From the NCBI GenBank assembly GCA_902778275.1, contig CACYXE010000004.1:1-64000 (forward strand): a stretch of 64,000 bases of DNA. Direction: 5' to 3'. Source of the DNA: Oscillospiraceae bacterium. Lineage in GTDB: Bacteria; Bacillota; Clostridia; Oscillospirales; Oscillospiraceae. The notes beneath the pieces are model-generated. The model ran no database searches and had not been told where the DNA came from. It was given only the letters and a program-made list of their open reading frames with translations. The position numbers and the translations under genes were made by a program. This document shows positions 41,162 to 49,121 of the stretch, piece by piece (position 1 is the first letter of the stretch; each line of letters opens with the position of its first letter).

Positions 41162-42712
41162 ATGCAAAAGTACGATGTGATCGTCGTCGGCGCCGGCAAC
41201 GGCGGCTTGTCGGCGGCGACGTATCTGGCCAATGCCGGCAAAAAGGTGCTGGTATTGGAAAAGCACAATCTGCCCGGAGGCTGTGCCACCAGCTTCCGGC
41301 GCGGCGCCTACGAATTTGAGGCCACGCTTCACGAGCTGTGTCAGATGGGCGACGGCAAACAGGGGCGGCCACGGGGCGCCGTGCGCAAGCTCCTGGAAGA
41401 TCAGTACAGGCTGAACGTGGACTGGTGTCCGGTGAACGAGTCCTTCGCCTCCATCGCCACGGATCCGGACGGCTTCTGTGTCTATATGCCGGCCGGAGTG
41501 GAGGCCTTCATCGATGAGATGGAGCGTCAGGTGCCCGGCAGTCGGGAGTCCATGACCACGGTGATGGAGCTTGCGCGAATGCTGGGAGACGGCGTGGACT
41601 GGCTCGCCGCCCACGACAACGAGCCCTCTCCGCCCGCCAAGGTGGAGATGCTGCTCAAGTACTACGATCTGATGCGCACCGTCCCCGTCACCACGGAAGA
41701 GATGCTCGACCGCATCGGCGTACCCGAGAAAGCCAAGCGGATCTACGAGTCTTATTGGACCTACGTCTCCGCCGATTCCACCAACATGAGCTTTGCGGTC
41801 TACGCTTTCATGACCTACGTGTATCTGACCCAGCTGCCTTGGGTGGCCAAGGGGCGCAGCCATGAGATCTCCATGGCCTTCGACACGAGGGTCCGGGAGC
41901 TGGGCGGCGACATCTGGTATAACACCGAGGTCAGGAAGATTGACATCCGGGACAAGAAAGTTTACGGCGTGGAGCTGGACGACGGCACCTACATCCCCTG
42001 CGAATGGGTCATCTCCAACCTTATGCCCCATGTGGTCTTTGACCGCATGGTCGACCCCAAGGAGATCCCCGAACGCAACCTTAAGATGATGAATGCCCAG
42101 AAGATCGCGCAGGCGGCCTTTATCGTCTGCCTGGGTCTGGACGCCACGGCGGAGGAGCTGGGCCTCAAGGGCTACGACACCTTCCTGCGCTCAAGCCCCG
42201 ACAACCACAAGCAGTATCTCGCCTGTGACAGCATCGAGACCCACAAGGATTTTTCCTGCACCGTACTCACCAACGCCGTGCCGGACGCCGCAGGGAAGGG
42301 CCGTTCTTTCATCCAGTTCTCCAAATTCTACACCGGAGATCCCTTTGCCGACGTCACGGAGGAGGAGTACTTCAAGGTGAAGGACCGCATCGCCCGGGAG
42401 TGTGTGGAGCGATACGAGGAGGTCACCGGCTGCTCTCTGCAGGGGCACATCGAGGAGATCGTGGTGGCTTCCCCCGTCACCTGGGCGCGCTATCTGGGCA
42501 CGCCGCGCGGCGACGTCTACGGCTACGAGCCCGCCACCTGGGACGGCATGTTCCCCCGCGTCCAGTCCGGGCACCATGAGGACTATACCGTCCACGGCCT
42601 GCGCTTCGCCGGCGGCCACGGCACGCAGATGGACGGCTATTCCCAGGCCTACCTGTCCGGCGCGGAGCAGGCGCGGTACATGCTGCTGGACATGAAGAAG
42701 GAGGGCAAGTAA
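41162..42712 (+). CDS. CrtI-family FAD-dependent oxidoreductase B
   Basis: A 516-residue paralogue of the first gene, with VIVVGAGNGGLSAATYL at residues 6-22, VLEKHNLPGGCATSF after it and the closing FAD motif GGHGTQMDGYSQAYLSG. Conserved regions shared with protein A include the MTTVMEL/MTTLFDL helix and an RYLGTPRGDVYGYE/RFLGVPEGSVYGYE segment, so both likely act on related substrates or form a heteromer. ATG 41162 has a AAGGAGGAG site, 11 bases after the HypA-like gene. Confidence 0.85.
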   Translation: MQKYDVIVVGAGNGGLSAATYLANAGKKVLVLEKHNLPGGCATSFRRGAYEFEATLHELCQMGDGKQGRPRGAVRKLLEDQYRLNVDWCPVNESFASIATDPDGFCVYMPAGVEAFIDEMERQVPGSRESMTTVMELARMLGDGVDWLAAHDNEPSPPAKVEMLLKYYDLMRTVPVTTEEMLDRIGVPEKAKRIYESYWTYVSADSTNMSFAVYAFMTYVYLTQLPWVAKGRSHEISMAFDTRVRELGGDIWYNTEVRKIDIRDKKVYGVELDDGTYIPCEWVISNLMPHVVFDRMVDPKEIPERNLKMMNAQKIAQAAFIVCLGLDATAEELGLKGYDTFLRSSPDNHKQYLACDSIETHKDFSCTVLTNAVPDAAGKGRSFIQFSKFYTGDPFADVTEEEYFKVKDRIARECVERYEEVTGCSLQGHIEEIVVASPVTWARYLGTPRGDVYGYEPATWDGMFPRVQSGHHEDYTVHGLRFAGGHGTQMDGYSQAYLSGAEQARYMLLDMKKEGK

Positions 42713-42713
42713 G

Positions 42714-43940
42714 ATGGCGAAATACTATTATGATAAAAAGGCCCTGAAGGGCCTGACGCCGTTCCCGTTTTTGGGCGAGGTCAAGACCCGCAACGCGGCT
42801 ATTGAGGCCGCGCCCGCTACGCCGCCCAAGTCCATCTACAACGCCAACATCCTGGCAAAGCGTCTGCACCCGGCGGTGCAGCACTGCCTCATCCAGAAGG
42901 TGGAGGATCACGGTGACGCCAAGAGCTTCACCCTGGTCCCGGATGCGGCGAAGGGCACAAAAGAGCTGGCCTATTTCCGGGCGAGCCAGTATGTGTCCGT
43001 CGCGCTGAACATCGACGGCGCAGCGGTCCGCAAGCCCTACACCATCCGCTCCAACCCGAAGGACGCGCTGGGCACGGAGGGGAACAGCTACACCCTCACC
43101 ATCAAGCGCACGAACCCCGCCTACGCCTCTGCCTGGATCCTGGAAAACTGGAAGCAGGGCGACGCGGTGGAGATCTCCGGCCCCCTCGGCGATTTCTACT
43201 ATCAGGATCTGCGGGACGCCAAACAGGTCATCGCCATCGCGGGCGGTTCCGGGATAACGCCTTTCTATTCCATGGCCGCCGCCGTCGTGGATGGGATCGA
43301 GGACTTCGACCTCACCATCCTTTACGGCTCCCGGACAGCGGACGGGATCCTGCTCAAGGACGAAATCGAAGCGCTGGCCGAAAAAAGCGGCGGCAAGGTC
43401 AAGGTCGTCCACGTGCTGTCGGAGGAGGAGAAGGAGGGCTACGAGCATGGCTTCATCACGGCGGAGCTGATCCAAAAATATGCCCCGGAGGGCGACTACT
43501 CCGTCTTTATGTGCGGCCCCAAGGCCATGTACGTCTTCGGCGAGGAGCAGTGCAAAAAGCTGGGCCTGCCCAAGCGGCGCTACCGCATGGAGATGTCCGG
43601 CGACTACATGGGCGCGGTCAATAACCCGGACTACCCCAAGGATCAGATCGGCAAGAGCTATACGCTGACGGTGGACATTCGCGGGGAAAAGACCGCGATC
43701 CCCTGCAAGGCGGAGGAGAGTCTGCTCTGGGCCATGGAGCGCGCCGGCATCAAGGCGCCCGCCCACTGCCGCAGCGGCGAGTGCGGCTGGTGCCACTCGC
43801 GTCTCGTCAAGGGCGAGGTCTATATCCCCGCCGAGGCCGACGGGCGGCGGCTGGGCGATATCAAGTTCAACTGGATCCATCCCTGCGTCAGCTTCCCCCT
43901 CAGCGACGTAGAGCTCTGCGTATTCCCCACGGCGGAATAA
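42714..43940 (+). CDS. FNR-type flavoprotein with C-terminal [2Fe-2S] ferredoxin B
   Basis: A 408-residue paralogue of the reductase at 36860, with the same order: N-terminal extension, FAD domain (RKPYTIRSNP), NAD(P) domain (IAGGSGITPFYS, FMCGPKAMY) and [2Fe-2S] domain (CRSGECGWC, HPCVSFP). It starts one base after the stop of CrtI-like B, so each CrtI-like gene has its own reductase immediately downstream. Sequence between the two reductases is well conserved in the ferredoxin domain and more divergent in the first 90 residues. It is the last gene of the operon. Confidence 0.88.
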   Translation: MAKYYYDKKALKGLTPFPFLGEVKTRNAAIEAAPATPPKSIYNANILAKRLHPAVQHCLIQKVEDHGDAKSFTLVPDAAKGTKELAYFRASQYVSVALNIDGAAVRKPYTIRSNPKDALGTEGNSYTLTIKRTNPAYASAWILENWKQGDAVEISGPLGDFYYQDLRDAKQVIAIAGGSGITPFYSMAAAVVDGIEDFDLTILYGSRTADGILLKDEIEALAEKSGGKVKVVHVLSEEEKEGYEHGFITAELIQKYAPEGDYSVFMCGPKAMYVFGEEQCKKLGLPKRRYRMEMSGDYMGAVNNPDYPKDQIGKSYTLTVDIRGEKTAIPCKAEESLLWAMERAGIKAPAHCRSGECGWCHSRLVKGEVYIPAEADGRRLGDIKFNWIHPCVSFPLSDVELCVFPTAE

Positions 43941-44049
43941 TATGATGGCGAAAAGCCAAAAAGCTTTTCGCCGCGCCGCGTTGCTGCAGAGCCGAGAATG
44001 CTCTTTTTACACAAGACCGGAAAACATATTCTTAGCGCCTAGTGACAGC

Positions 44050-44090
44050 GATCCCCCGAAGAGCCCTGCCCTTCGGGGGATCATTTTTGT
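44050..44090 (+). terminator. Terminator of the redox operon
   Basis: A perfect 12-bp stem (44050-44061 with 44071-44082) followed by ATTTTTG. Confidence 0.85.
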
Positions 44091-44250
44091 AAAATGCATA
44101 TTGTTTTCAACACGCTGACCACCCTCACTGAAAACGCCGGAAGGGTCCTTGACGGGGAAAACCCGGTCACAGCTGTCCCGGCGCTGCGTGTGATCCTGTC
44201 GCTGAATTGAATTGCCGCCTCTGCTACTATGAAAAACGCGTGATCTCTGT

Positions 44251-44256
44251 TATAAT
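44251..44256 (+). promoter_or_regulatory. -10 box for the flavodoxin-fold reductase gene
   Basis: A consensus TATAAT 35 bases before the start codon. The -35 region 17 bases upstream (ATGAAA) is poor, so this promoter may need an activator. Confidence 0.5.
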
Positions 44257-44290
44257 CACTTCGATGAATCGGAAGCTGCGGAGGTGCAAT

Positions 44291-44866
44291 ATGGACAGAC
44301 CGATCCTGTATGTGAACGCCTGTGTGCGCAAAGAGTCCAGAACAAGACGCTTGGCAGAAAAACTGCTCGCAAAGTTGGACAGGCCGGTTGAAGAGCTTCG
44401 GTTGGAGAAGATCGCCTTCCCCGCCGTCAGCGAAGAGTATCTCAACGTACGTGATCGGCTCATTTCCGAGGAAGCTTTTCAAGATCCGCTGTTTGACCTT
44501 GCCCGTCAGTTTTCCGAAGCGGATGACATCGTGATTGCGGCGCCGTATTGGGATCTCTCTTTTCCGGCCACGTTAAAGCAGTATCTGGAACAGATCACGG
44601 TCGCGGGGATCATCTTCAAGTATTCGGAAGAAGGCATTCCTGTCGGGCTTTGCCGGGCAAAGAGACTTTTTTACGTGACCACTGCCGGGGGCTTTTATGC
44701 ACCGGAGGACTATGGCTTCGGATACGTGAAAGCGCTGGCACAGAATTACTATGGGATTCAGGACGTCAGGAAAATCGAAGCTCTCGGGCTCGATATCGAC
44801 GGAGCCGACGTCAATGCGATTATGGCGGATGCAGCGGACCGGCTGAGAGACATGAGCTTGGACTGA
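44291..44866 (+). CDS. NAD(P)H-dependent flavodoxin-fold oxidoreductase (azoreductase-like)
   Basis: A 191-residue FMN protein of the azoreductase/NQO superfamily. The FMN phosphate loop is NACVRKESRTRRLAEKLL (residues 6-23); APYWDLSFPATLKQYLEQI and TTAGGFY are the flavin-contact loops. It probably reduces quinones, azo or nitro compounds with two electrons. ATG 44291 has GGAGGTGCAAT. After the TGA stop the same frame stays open for 44 codons of protein-like sequence (see findings). Same orientation as the redox operon but with its own promoter. Confidence 0.82.
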   Translation: MDRPILYVNACVRKESRTRRLAEKLLAKLDRPVEELRLEKIAFPAVSEEYLNVRDRLISEEAFQDPLFDLARQFSEADDIVIAAPYWDLSFPATLKQYLEQITVAGIIFKYSEEGIPVGLCRAKRLFYVTTAGGFYAPEDYGFGYVKALAQNYYGIQDVRKIEALGLDIDGADVNAIMADAADRLRDMSLD

Positions 44867-44997
44867 CAGATCCCGGGCTGGCAAAGCGACTCGATCAAAG
44901 ATCTTCAGAATTTCAAATATGTCCGCATATTTTCAGAGCACATCGACAGTTACGTTTTTGGAAACGAGAAACTCTTCGGGAGAACAGGAGGAAAAGA

Positions 44998-45699
44998 ATG
45001 AGAGAAGAATGCCTGATCTGCAAAGCGCCGCTGGAATATCTGGAGCGGGACGAGCTCATGGAGTGCGCCATCTGCCACAAGAAGGAGAACAGCAAGACCC
45101 GCTGTGTCAACGGCCACTACGTATGCAACGAGTGCCATACCGCCGGGATGGATTCCATCATCGGCCTGTGCCTGGCAGAGATGTCAAAAAACCCGATCGA
45201 GATCATTGAGAAGATGATGGCCATGCCTTTTTGCCATATGCACGGGCCGGAGCATCACGTTATGGTGGGCGCGGCGCTGCTGACGGCCTACAAGAACGCC
45301 GGCGGGGAGCTGGACCTCCCCTCGGCGCTGACCGAGATGCTTAGCCGCGGCAGGAGCGTCCCGGGCGGGGCCTGCGGCTTCTGGGGCGCCTGCGGCGCGG
45401 GCATCAGCTCGGGGATGTTCGTATCCATCCTCTCCCGATCCACACCGCTGTCCATAGAGCCCTTTGCGCTCGCCCACAGGATGACGGCAAGATCCCTGGC
45501 CGCCATCGGCGAGATCGGCGGCCCCCGCTGCTGCAAGCGGGATTCCTTTTTGTCCATCCTCTGCGCCGTCGATTTCGTAAAAGAGCAGTTCGGCGTGGAG
45601 ATGGAGAAGCCGGAGGTCCTGTGTACCCATGCGGCGCAGAACAACCAGTGCATCGGCAAACGCTGCCCCTTCAACCGGGCGAACAAGTCCCGGGCCTGA
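44998..45699 (+). CDS. Cys-rich protein resembling the DUF5714 family
   Basis: A 233-residue protein. Residues 5-48 form a Cys-rich zinc-ribbon-like module (CLICKAP, CAICHKKE, CVNGHYVCNECH). The remaining part includes MPFCHMHGPEHH, a Gly/Cys block GGACGFWGACGAG (near 122) and late Cys pairs (PRCCKRDS, GKRCPF). From memory this matches the DUF5714 domain found in anaerobes, whose function is unknown. Multiple conserved Cys/His suggest metal or Fe-S binding. ATG 44998 follows AGGAGG, 131 bases after the reductase stop. Confidence 0.6.
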   Translation: MREECLICKAPLEYLERDELMECAICHKKENSKTRCVNGHYVCNECHTAGMDSIIGLCLAEMSKNPIEIIEKMMAMPFCHMHGPEHHVMVGAALLTAYKNAGGELDLPSALTEMLSRGRSVPGGACGFWGACGAGISSGMFVSILSRSTPLSIEPFALAHRMTARSLAAIGEIGGPRCCKRDSFLSILCAVDFVKEQFGVEMEKPEVLCTHAAQNNQCIGKRCPFNRANKSRA

Positions 45700-45727
45700 G
45701 CAAAAACACAGTCCGAAGCAAGGCACG

Positions 45728-45758
45728 AAAAAGCGGGGATATATCGCCCGCTTTTTGT
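45728..45758 (+). terminator. Terminator after the DUF5714-like gene
   Basis: A 10-bp stem (45728-45737 with 45747-45756) with A-run and T-run flanks, 29 bases after the stop codon. Confidence 0.82.
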
Positions 45759-45796
45759 GTTTTGTGCGTCGGCTTATTCTGTTCCGGTTCCCGGTG

Positions 45797-45825
45797 TTGA
45801 CCCTGGGGAGGGAATGTATTAAAAT
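45797..45825 (+). promoter_or_regulatory. Sigma-A promoter for the glycerol-1-phosphate dehydrogenase gene
   Basis: TTGACC (45797-45802), 17 bases, TAAAAT (45820-45825), 41 bases before the start codon. Confidence 0.7.
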
Positions 45826-45865
45826 GAACGACAGGAAACAAATTCAATAAGCGAGGTAAAAACGA

Positions 45866-47107
45866 ATGATACTGGACTGTTCTCCCTACGCAGGGGCTTG
45901 TGCCTGCGGCAAGGATCACGAGCTGGAGACCCGGCTGGTGGTCGTGGAATACAACGCCATCGCCAATTTTGAAAAGTACATGGAGGAAGCGGGACTGGCC
46001 GGCCTGCACCGCACCGTCATCTACGACAGCATCATCTATGAGCTCACCGAGGGCAAGCATATCAAGGCCGATCAGGAGATCGTGCTCCCGGCCCAGGGGC
46101 TGCGCTCGGAGGACGTGCTCATCGAGGATATGATGACCCGGCTGGACAAGCCCGAGGTGCTCATCGCCTACGGGGCCGGGACCATTATGGACTTCGGCCG
46201 GTACCCGGCCTACAAGCTGGGCATCCCCTTTGTGGCTGTGCCGACCCTGGCCAGCTCCGACGGCTTTACCGCCAGCATCTGCTCGGTGATCCTCAAAGGC
46301 CAGAAAAAGTCCATCCGCATGAAGGCCCCGGCTCTGGTGGTGGCGGACCTGGACATCATCAAGGGCGCGCCCATGCGTCTGGTGGCCAGCGGCATCAACG
46401 ATATCCTGTCCAAATACATCTCCCTGGCCGATTGGAAGATGTCTGCCCTGGTCTCCGGGGAGGACTATTGCCCCATGGTGGCGGGCCTGGCCGAGGACGC
46501 GCTGCAGATCATGCGCGCTGCGGCGGACAAGATGGCCGCCACAGGCGAGGTGGACTACGAGGCCATGACCATGGCCCAGATGAAGAGCGGCCTGACCATG
46601 CAGCTGTGGGAGAATTCCAGGGCGGCCTCCGGCGCGGAGCATCTGATGGCCCACCTGGTAGAGATGCACCCGCCCCGCTTTGAGAAGGCCGAGGGCATCC
46701 ACGGCGAGTGCGTGGGCGTAGGGACCTTCGCCGCCGTGAAGGAGTATCACCGCCTGGCGGCGCTGACGCCCAGGGCCAAGCCCTTTGAGCCGCTGAAGCG
46801 GGAATGGGTGCTGGAGAAGTTCGGCGAGCGCCTCTGCGACGGGATCATGCAGGAAAACGAGAACGACGTGCTGGCCAGCTTCGATCCTCAGAACATTGTG
46901 GACCACTGGGAGGAGATCCGCCGAATCATCGCTTCCATCCCGCCTGTGGAGGAGATGGAAGCCCTGTACAAGGCGGTGGGCTCCAAGTACCTGCCGGAGC
47001 ATATCGGCATCGACCCGGCCCTGGCGGATGAGATGCTGCCCATCTCCGCCGCCATCCGCAACCGGCTCACGCTGATCCGCATGTGCCGCGTGTTGGATTT
47101 TGACTGA
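45866..47107 (+). CDS. sn-glycerol-1-phosphate dehydrogenase (AraM/EgsA-like)
   Basis: A 413-residue metal-dependent dehydrogenase of the glycerol dehydrogenase/DHQS fold. The NAD(P)-binding GAGTIMDFGRYPAYKLGIPF is near residue 98, TLASSDGFTA contacts the substrate, and the metal His lie in SGAEHLMAHL (near 258) and HGECVGVGT (near 280). It interconverts dihydroxyacetone phosphate and glycerol-1-phosphate, the archaeal lipid backbone; bacterial homologues such as Bacillus AraM feed rare ether lipids. Start 45866 has a GCGAGGT site. No PcrB-type prenyltransferase is seen here. It lies two kilobases downstream of the CrtI operon. Confidence 0.85.
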   Translation: MILDCSPYAGACACGKDHELETRLVVVEYNAIANFEKYMEEAGLAGLHRTVIYDSIIYELTEGKHIKADQEIVLPAQGLRSEDVLIEDMMTRLDKPEVLIAYGAGTIMDFGRYPAYKLGIPFVAVPTLASSDGFTASICSVILKGQKKSIRMKAPALVVADLDIIKGAPMRLVASGINDILSKYISLADWKMSALVSGEDYCPMVAGLAEDALQIMRAAADKMAATGEVDYEAMTMAQMKSGLTMQLWENSRAASGAEHLMAHLVEMHPPRFEKAEGIHGECVGVGTFAAVKEYHRLAALTPRAKPFEPLKREWVLEKFGERLCDGIMQENENDVLASFDPQNIVDHWEEIRRIIASIPPVEEMEALYKAVGSKYLPEHIGIDPALADEMLPISAAIRNRLTLIRMCRVLDFD

Positions 47108-47140
47108 AATACGCCGCCGCGTAAGCGGGGAGGAGAAAAC

Positions 47141-47602
47141 ATGGCATATGAGACCGATTACAGCGCGTTGCAGGAGAGGCTGGCCGCGCTGATCCGCGGC
47201 GTTCCGCACACTACCGCGAACCTTGCCAACGCGGCTGCCCTCCTGTATGAGAGTCTGGAAGCCGTCAACTGGGCCGGCTTCTATCTGGCCCAGGGAGACT
47301 TGCTGGTCCTGGGCCCCTTCCAGGGGAAGCCCGCCTGCATCGAGATCCCCTTCGGGCGGGGCGTCTGCGGGACGGCAGCCCGGCTGGATCAAACACAGCG
47401 GGTGGAGGATGTGCACCGCTTCCCCGGTCATATCGCCTGCGACGCGGCCTCCGCTTCCGAGATCGTGATCCCGCTGCACGCCGGGGGGAAGGTCGTCGGG
47501 GTGCTGGACATCGACAGCCCGGAGCCCGGGCGCTTTTCCGCCGCCGACCAGGCGGGTCTGGAACGCTTTGCCCGATTGTTGGAGCAGGAACTATATAAGT
47601 GA
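47141..47602 (+). CDS. GAF-domain free methionine-(R)-sulfoxide reductase
   Basis: A 153-residue single GAF domain of the fRMsr (MsrC) type, which reduces free methionine-R-sulfoxide with thioredoxin-like donors. The three family Cys are present in KPACIEIP, GRGVCGTAA and GHIACDAAS. WAGFYL and VLDIDSPE are further signatures. ATG 47141 has a GGGGAGGAG site 33 bases after the dehydrogenase, so the two are likely co-transcribed. Length is normal. Confidence 0.92.
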   Translation: MAYETDYSALQERLAALIRGVPHTTANLANAAALLYESLEAVNWAGFYLAQGDLLVLGPFQGKPACIEIPFGRGVCGTAARLDQTQRVEDVHRFPGHIACDAASASEIVIPLHAGGKVVGVLDIDSPEPGRFSAADQAGLERFARLLEQELYK

Positions 47603-47618
47603 TATGGGAAAGGACCCG

Positions 47619-47678
47619 TATAAACACAAGCCCGCGCCGTGACCCCTGTGGTCACGGCGCGGGCTTGTGTTTATATAG
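47619..47678. terminator. Very long perfect terminator hairpin
   Basis: A 26-bp perfect stem (47619-47644 with 47650-47675, loop CCTGT) just after the methionine-sulfoxide reductase stop. T-rich sequence (TGTTTATATA) is within the right arm rather than after it, so it may act mainly as an RNA 3' end or mRNA stabiliser. Confidence 0.7.
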
Positions 47679-47832
47679 AAGACTGCTGCGCGTATAAATC
47701 GCTGAAAAGGCTGCGTTTATGCTCAATAATACAAAAAACAACGAGAGCATAGAAAAAAGCTGCAATAATCCTTTTTTCATTGAATGAAACCCGGCCTTGT
47801 TATATACCATGTATATGAAGGACTAGCAGGAT

Positions 47833-48181
47833 AACAAAAAGCTGTACTTCGACACCGCCACAGCATACCCTGATTAGGTCTATGACCCCGCTGCGGTGCC
47901 CCTCAGCAGGAAGCTGACAGATGCCGGCGGCGCTACCAGCACCTGCCATGGCCGGGGCGTTTCCAGTACTTCCATGGTTAACATGGTTGGAGCCTTCGGC
48001 ACCTCAGCATACAAGCGCGTTACAGAGGTGGACAAGCCTTCCAACACAGCCCGTTCGGCGCCAATTTCATCAACATGACCAATCGGGACAGCGTGCTTCG
48101 CTGTGCTCTGGAGCAGGCGCAGCGGCCTTGCTCGGCTACTTCATCGTCCTGCTGTTCAAACGGCGCGGCGATCAGTCTTAA
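47833..48181 (+). pseudogene. Remnant of a sortase-anchored surface protein
   Basis: Plus-strand fragments read protein-like but change frame. An N-terminal piece (NKKLYFDTATAYPD) hits an in-frame TAG. Near the end, one frame gives PIGTACFAVL and the next gives SGAGAAALLGYFIVLLFKRRG-DQS and a TAA stop. Joined by one frameshift they form the classical LPXTG-protein C-terminus: small residues, a transmembrane helix and a positively charged tail. The sorting motif itself is no longer intact. No start or Shine-Dalgarno is seen, so the gene is dead. Confidence 0.45.
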
Positions 48182-48207
48182 ATTGTATCTTTCTCGGCCG
48201 CTCCTAA

Positions 48208-48266
48208 AAAAACAGAGCTGTGATGAAAAGGTGTGTTTTGCACACCCGGGCATCACAGCTCTTTTC
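48208..48266. terminator. Terminator of the ADP-ribose operon
   Basis: An 11-bp outer stem (48215-48225 with 48251-48261) plus an inner GGTGTG/CACACC stem; A-run left, T-run right. It serves the minus-strand operon ending at 48298. Confidence 0.82.
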
Positions 48267-48297
48267 ATATGTGGGTTTCGGCCTTTGCTCGAAGGTT

Positions 48298-49101
48298 TTA
48301 GACCGAGGCTCTGGCGGCAAGCCAGCTCCGGAAGTCCTCGACCACAGTCAGCAGCCGCGGGTCCAGCCTGGCCTTTGCCTGCCGGACGAAGTCCTCGGGA
48401 ACACCGTAAAAGGCCTCGGCAATCCCGCCGGCGATGGCGGCGATGGTGTCGCTGTCGCCGCCGATGGAGATGCAGTTGCGGATGACGTCTTCGTAATCCT
48501 CACCCTCCAGAAAGCAGACCAGCGCCTGGGGGACCGCTACCTGACAGATCTCCTTTCCGTGGCCCTGCCATGTGCGGCGGTAGGCGTCCACGCTCATGGA
48601 CAGATCATAATAGGCCTCCATGGCCAGGCGGATCTCTTCCTTGGTCTTGCCCTGGCGGGCCAGGACGATGGCCACCGCCGTGGCCTCCGCGCCCTTCATG
48701 CCCTCGGGGTGATCGTGGGTCACCCGGGTGACCGCCGCGGAGAGCGCCTTCGCCTCATCCACATCCCGGGCTGCGAAGCCCACGGGGCTGACGCGCATGG
48801 CGGAGCCGTTGCCGCAGCTGTTGTATGGCTGCGGGTCGTCCGAGAACATCCAGCCGCAAAAACGCCGGCCATAGCCGCAGTTGGGAAACTGCCGTCCGAT
48901 GCGCTGCATGGCCGCCACGGCCTTTTCCTGCAGGTCTGAAAAGTCCTCTTTGCTGTCCATCAGTGCTTGTGCCACGGCACAGGTCATAACACTGTCGTCG
49001 GTAAATTCCGAGCGCTTTGTCAAAAAGTCAAAGTCTTTGGATAAATGGTTGTGGAACTCAAAGCGGGAGCCCACCATGTCGCCCAAGATGGCGCCGATCA
49101 T
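48298..49101 (-). CDS. ADP-ribosylglycohydrolase family protein
   Basis: A 267-residue DraG/ARH-fold hydrolase that removes ADP-ribose from modified proteins or nucleic acids. The two acidic metal sites are present: FTDDSVM near residue 34 and GGDSDTIAAIAGG near 220. CGNGSAMRVSPVG is a further signature. The start chosen is ATG 49101 (MIGAILGD) with AAAGGAG 8 bases upstream; an ATG two codons earlier is too close to that site. It is the last of three co-oriented genes (VWA, macrodomain, this). Confidence 0.9.
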   Translation of the reverse strand: MIGAILGDMVGSRFEFHNHLSKDFDFLTKRSEFTDDSVMTCAVAQALMDSKEDFSDLQEKAVAAMQRIGRQFPNCGYGRRFCGWMFSDDPQPYNSCGNGSAMRVSPVGFAARDVDEAKALSAAVTRVTHDHPEGMKGAEATAVAIVLARQGKTKEEIRLAMEAYYDLSMSVDAYRRTWQGHGKEICQVAVPQALVCFLEGEDYEDVIRNCISIGGDSDTIAAIAGGIAEAFYGVPEDFVRQAKARLDPRLLTVVEDFRSWLAARASV

Positions 49102-49121
49102 AAGCATTCTCCTTTCCTGGT

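Larger units (their letters stand above)
43941..44290. other. Intergenic stretch with two hairpins and a promoter
   Basis: A first hairpin (43947-43956 with 43963-43972) lacks a T-run; a second (44050-44061 with 44071-44082) has one and is the operon terminator. A promoter for the next gene follows at about 44251. The rest shows nothing recognisable. Confidence 0.6.
47603..48297. other. Gene-free stretch with a decayed surface-protein gene
   Basis: Contains the long hairpin at 47619-47675, about 130 AT-rich bases with nothing recognisable, the pseudogene remnant 47833-48181 and the terminator at 48215-48265. Confidence 0.6.

Noticed and set aside
43947-43972. First hairpin after the redox operon as the terminator.
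   Set aside because: It has no T-run; the second hairpin at 44050-44082 does.
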